Shown here in pieces: positions 63,852 to 64,000 of a stretch of DNA of 64,000 nucleotides. Position numbers and translations under genes: made by a program. The stretch comes from Winogradskyella thalassocola (GTDB lineage: Bacteria > Bacteroidota > Bacteroidia > Flavobacteriales > Flavobacteriaceae), in NCBI RefSeq assembly GCF_900099995.1, contig NZ_FNCZ01000009.1, positions 1 through 64,000 on the forward strand, read 5' to 3'. The notes under the pieces were generated by a model. The model made no database searches. It had not been told where the DNA came from and saw only the letters and a list, made by a program, of their open reading frames with translations. Numbering within the stretch: the first letter of the stretch is position 1; every line of letters starts with the position of its first letter.

Positions 63852-64000
63852 AATTGAGTTATTGTTCTAATACTAAAAAAACACAAAACTATCCCAACAA
63901 ACTAATGCTATACAATATAGTAATTATTCAGTATTAAAAAGGTTTCTTTTGAGTTAGTAATACTAAAAAAATCTGTTAGTTGTATAATCTCTCATGTAAA

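Noticed and set aside
1..64000. CRISPR arrays, tRNA or rRNA genes, insertion sequences
   Set aside because: No regularly spaced repeats, no cloverleaf-like or rRNA-like segments and no transposase or integrase motifs were seen by eye; a tRNAscan/ISfinder-type search would be needed to exclude diverged ones.

Overview
The window is AT-rich (about one third G+C by eye) and reads as a Bacteroidetes chromosome, most likely a marine Flavobacteriaceae. The evidence is the Bacteroidetes-type Tra conjugation genes (traE-F-G-I-J-K-M-N), a BfmA/BtgA-type mobilization protein, a MobB-type relaxase, weak Shine-Dalgarno sequences, and many short secreted or lipoprotein genes starting MKK. No rRNA, tRNA, CRISPR array, transposase or integrase was found.

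Region 1 (1-8.8 kb) is an accessory/defence zone. It holds a two-gene CBASS-type operon (S-4TM membrane effector plus CD-NTase). Next comes a small cassette (CPBP intramembrane protease plus glycine-rich membrane protein) bordered by structured inverted repeats. A secreted hypothetical follows, then a truncated ankyrin gene that runs out of frame into the C-terminal 1266 residues of a STAND/NACHT-like protein. Two overlapping small genes follow that protein.

Region 2 (8.8-25 kb) is a conjugative/mobilizable element. It has a peptidoglycan amidase, a type IV secretion operon traE to traN, a hipBA toxin-antitoxin pair with a clear operator, a coupling protein, a relaxase and a mobilization accessory protein. 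An oriT-like hairpin cluster lies upstream of the mobilization genes, followed by small genes, ssb, and about 2.2 kb of repeats, tiny ORFs and decayed genes. TraL, traO-Q and an integrase are not visible.

Region 3 (25-64 kb) is a long stress and envelope-maintenance island. It encodes an L,D-transpeptidase, peroxiredoxin, Mla lipid transport (mlaEFD), a TerB-like protein, three intact universal stress proteins, a B12-dependent ribonucleotide reductase, PAS and histidine-kinase sensors, a CheB-CheR-PAS hybrid, a MacAB-type efflux system, AhpD-like and DinB-like proteins, a second-type FtsH, a coiled-coil lipoprotein, a BON protein, a site-2 protease, a CDP-alcohol phosphotransferase and a metallophosphoesterase. 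Many transcription units are preceded, about 52-66 bp before the start codon, by the palindrome TGA-N6-TCA. This is the spacing of Crp/Fnr-family operators, so the island looks like one regulon, although no Crp/Fnr gene lies in the window. Between 26.7 and 39 kb at least seven genes of the same kind are broken (HMA protein, Zn/Cd P-type ATPase, DUF302, a membrane protein, a hibernation factor, a USP and an unknown), mostly by single stops or homopolymer frameshifts. The island is therefore partly decaying while keeping its operators. A non-coding stretch at 34.7-35.3 kb carries one such operator and three terminator-like hairpins and may encode small RNAs.
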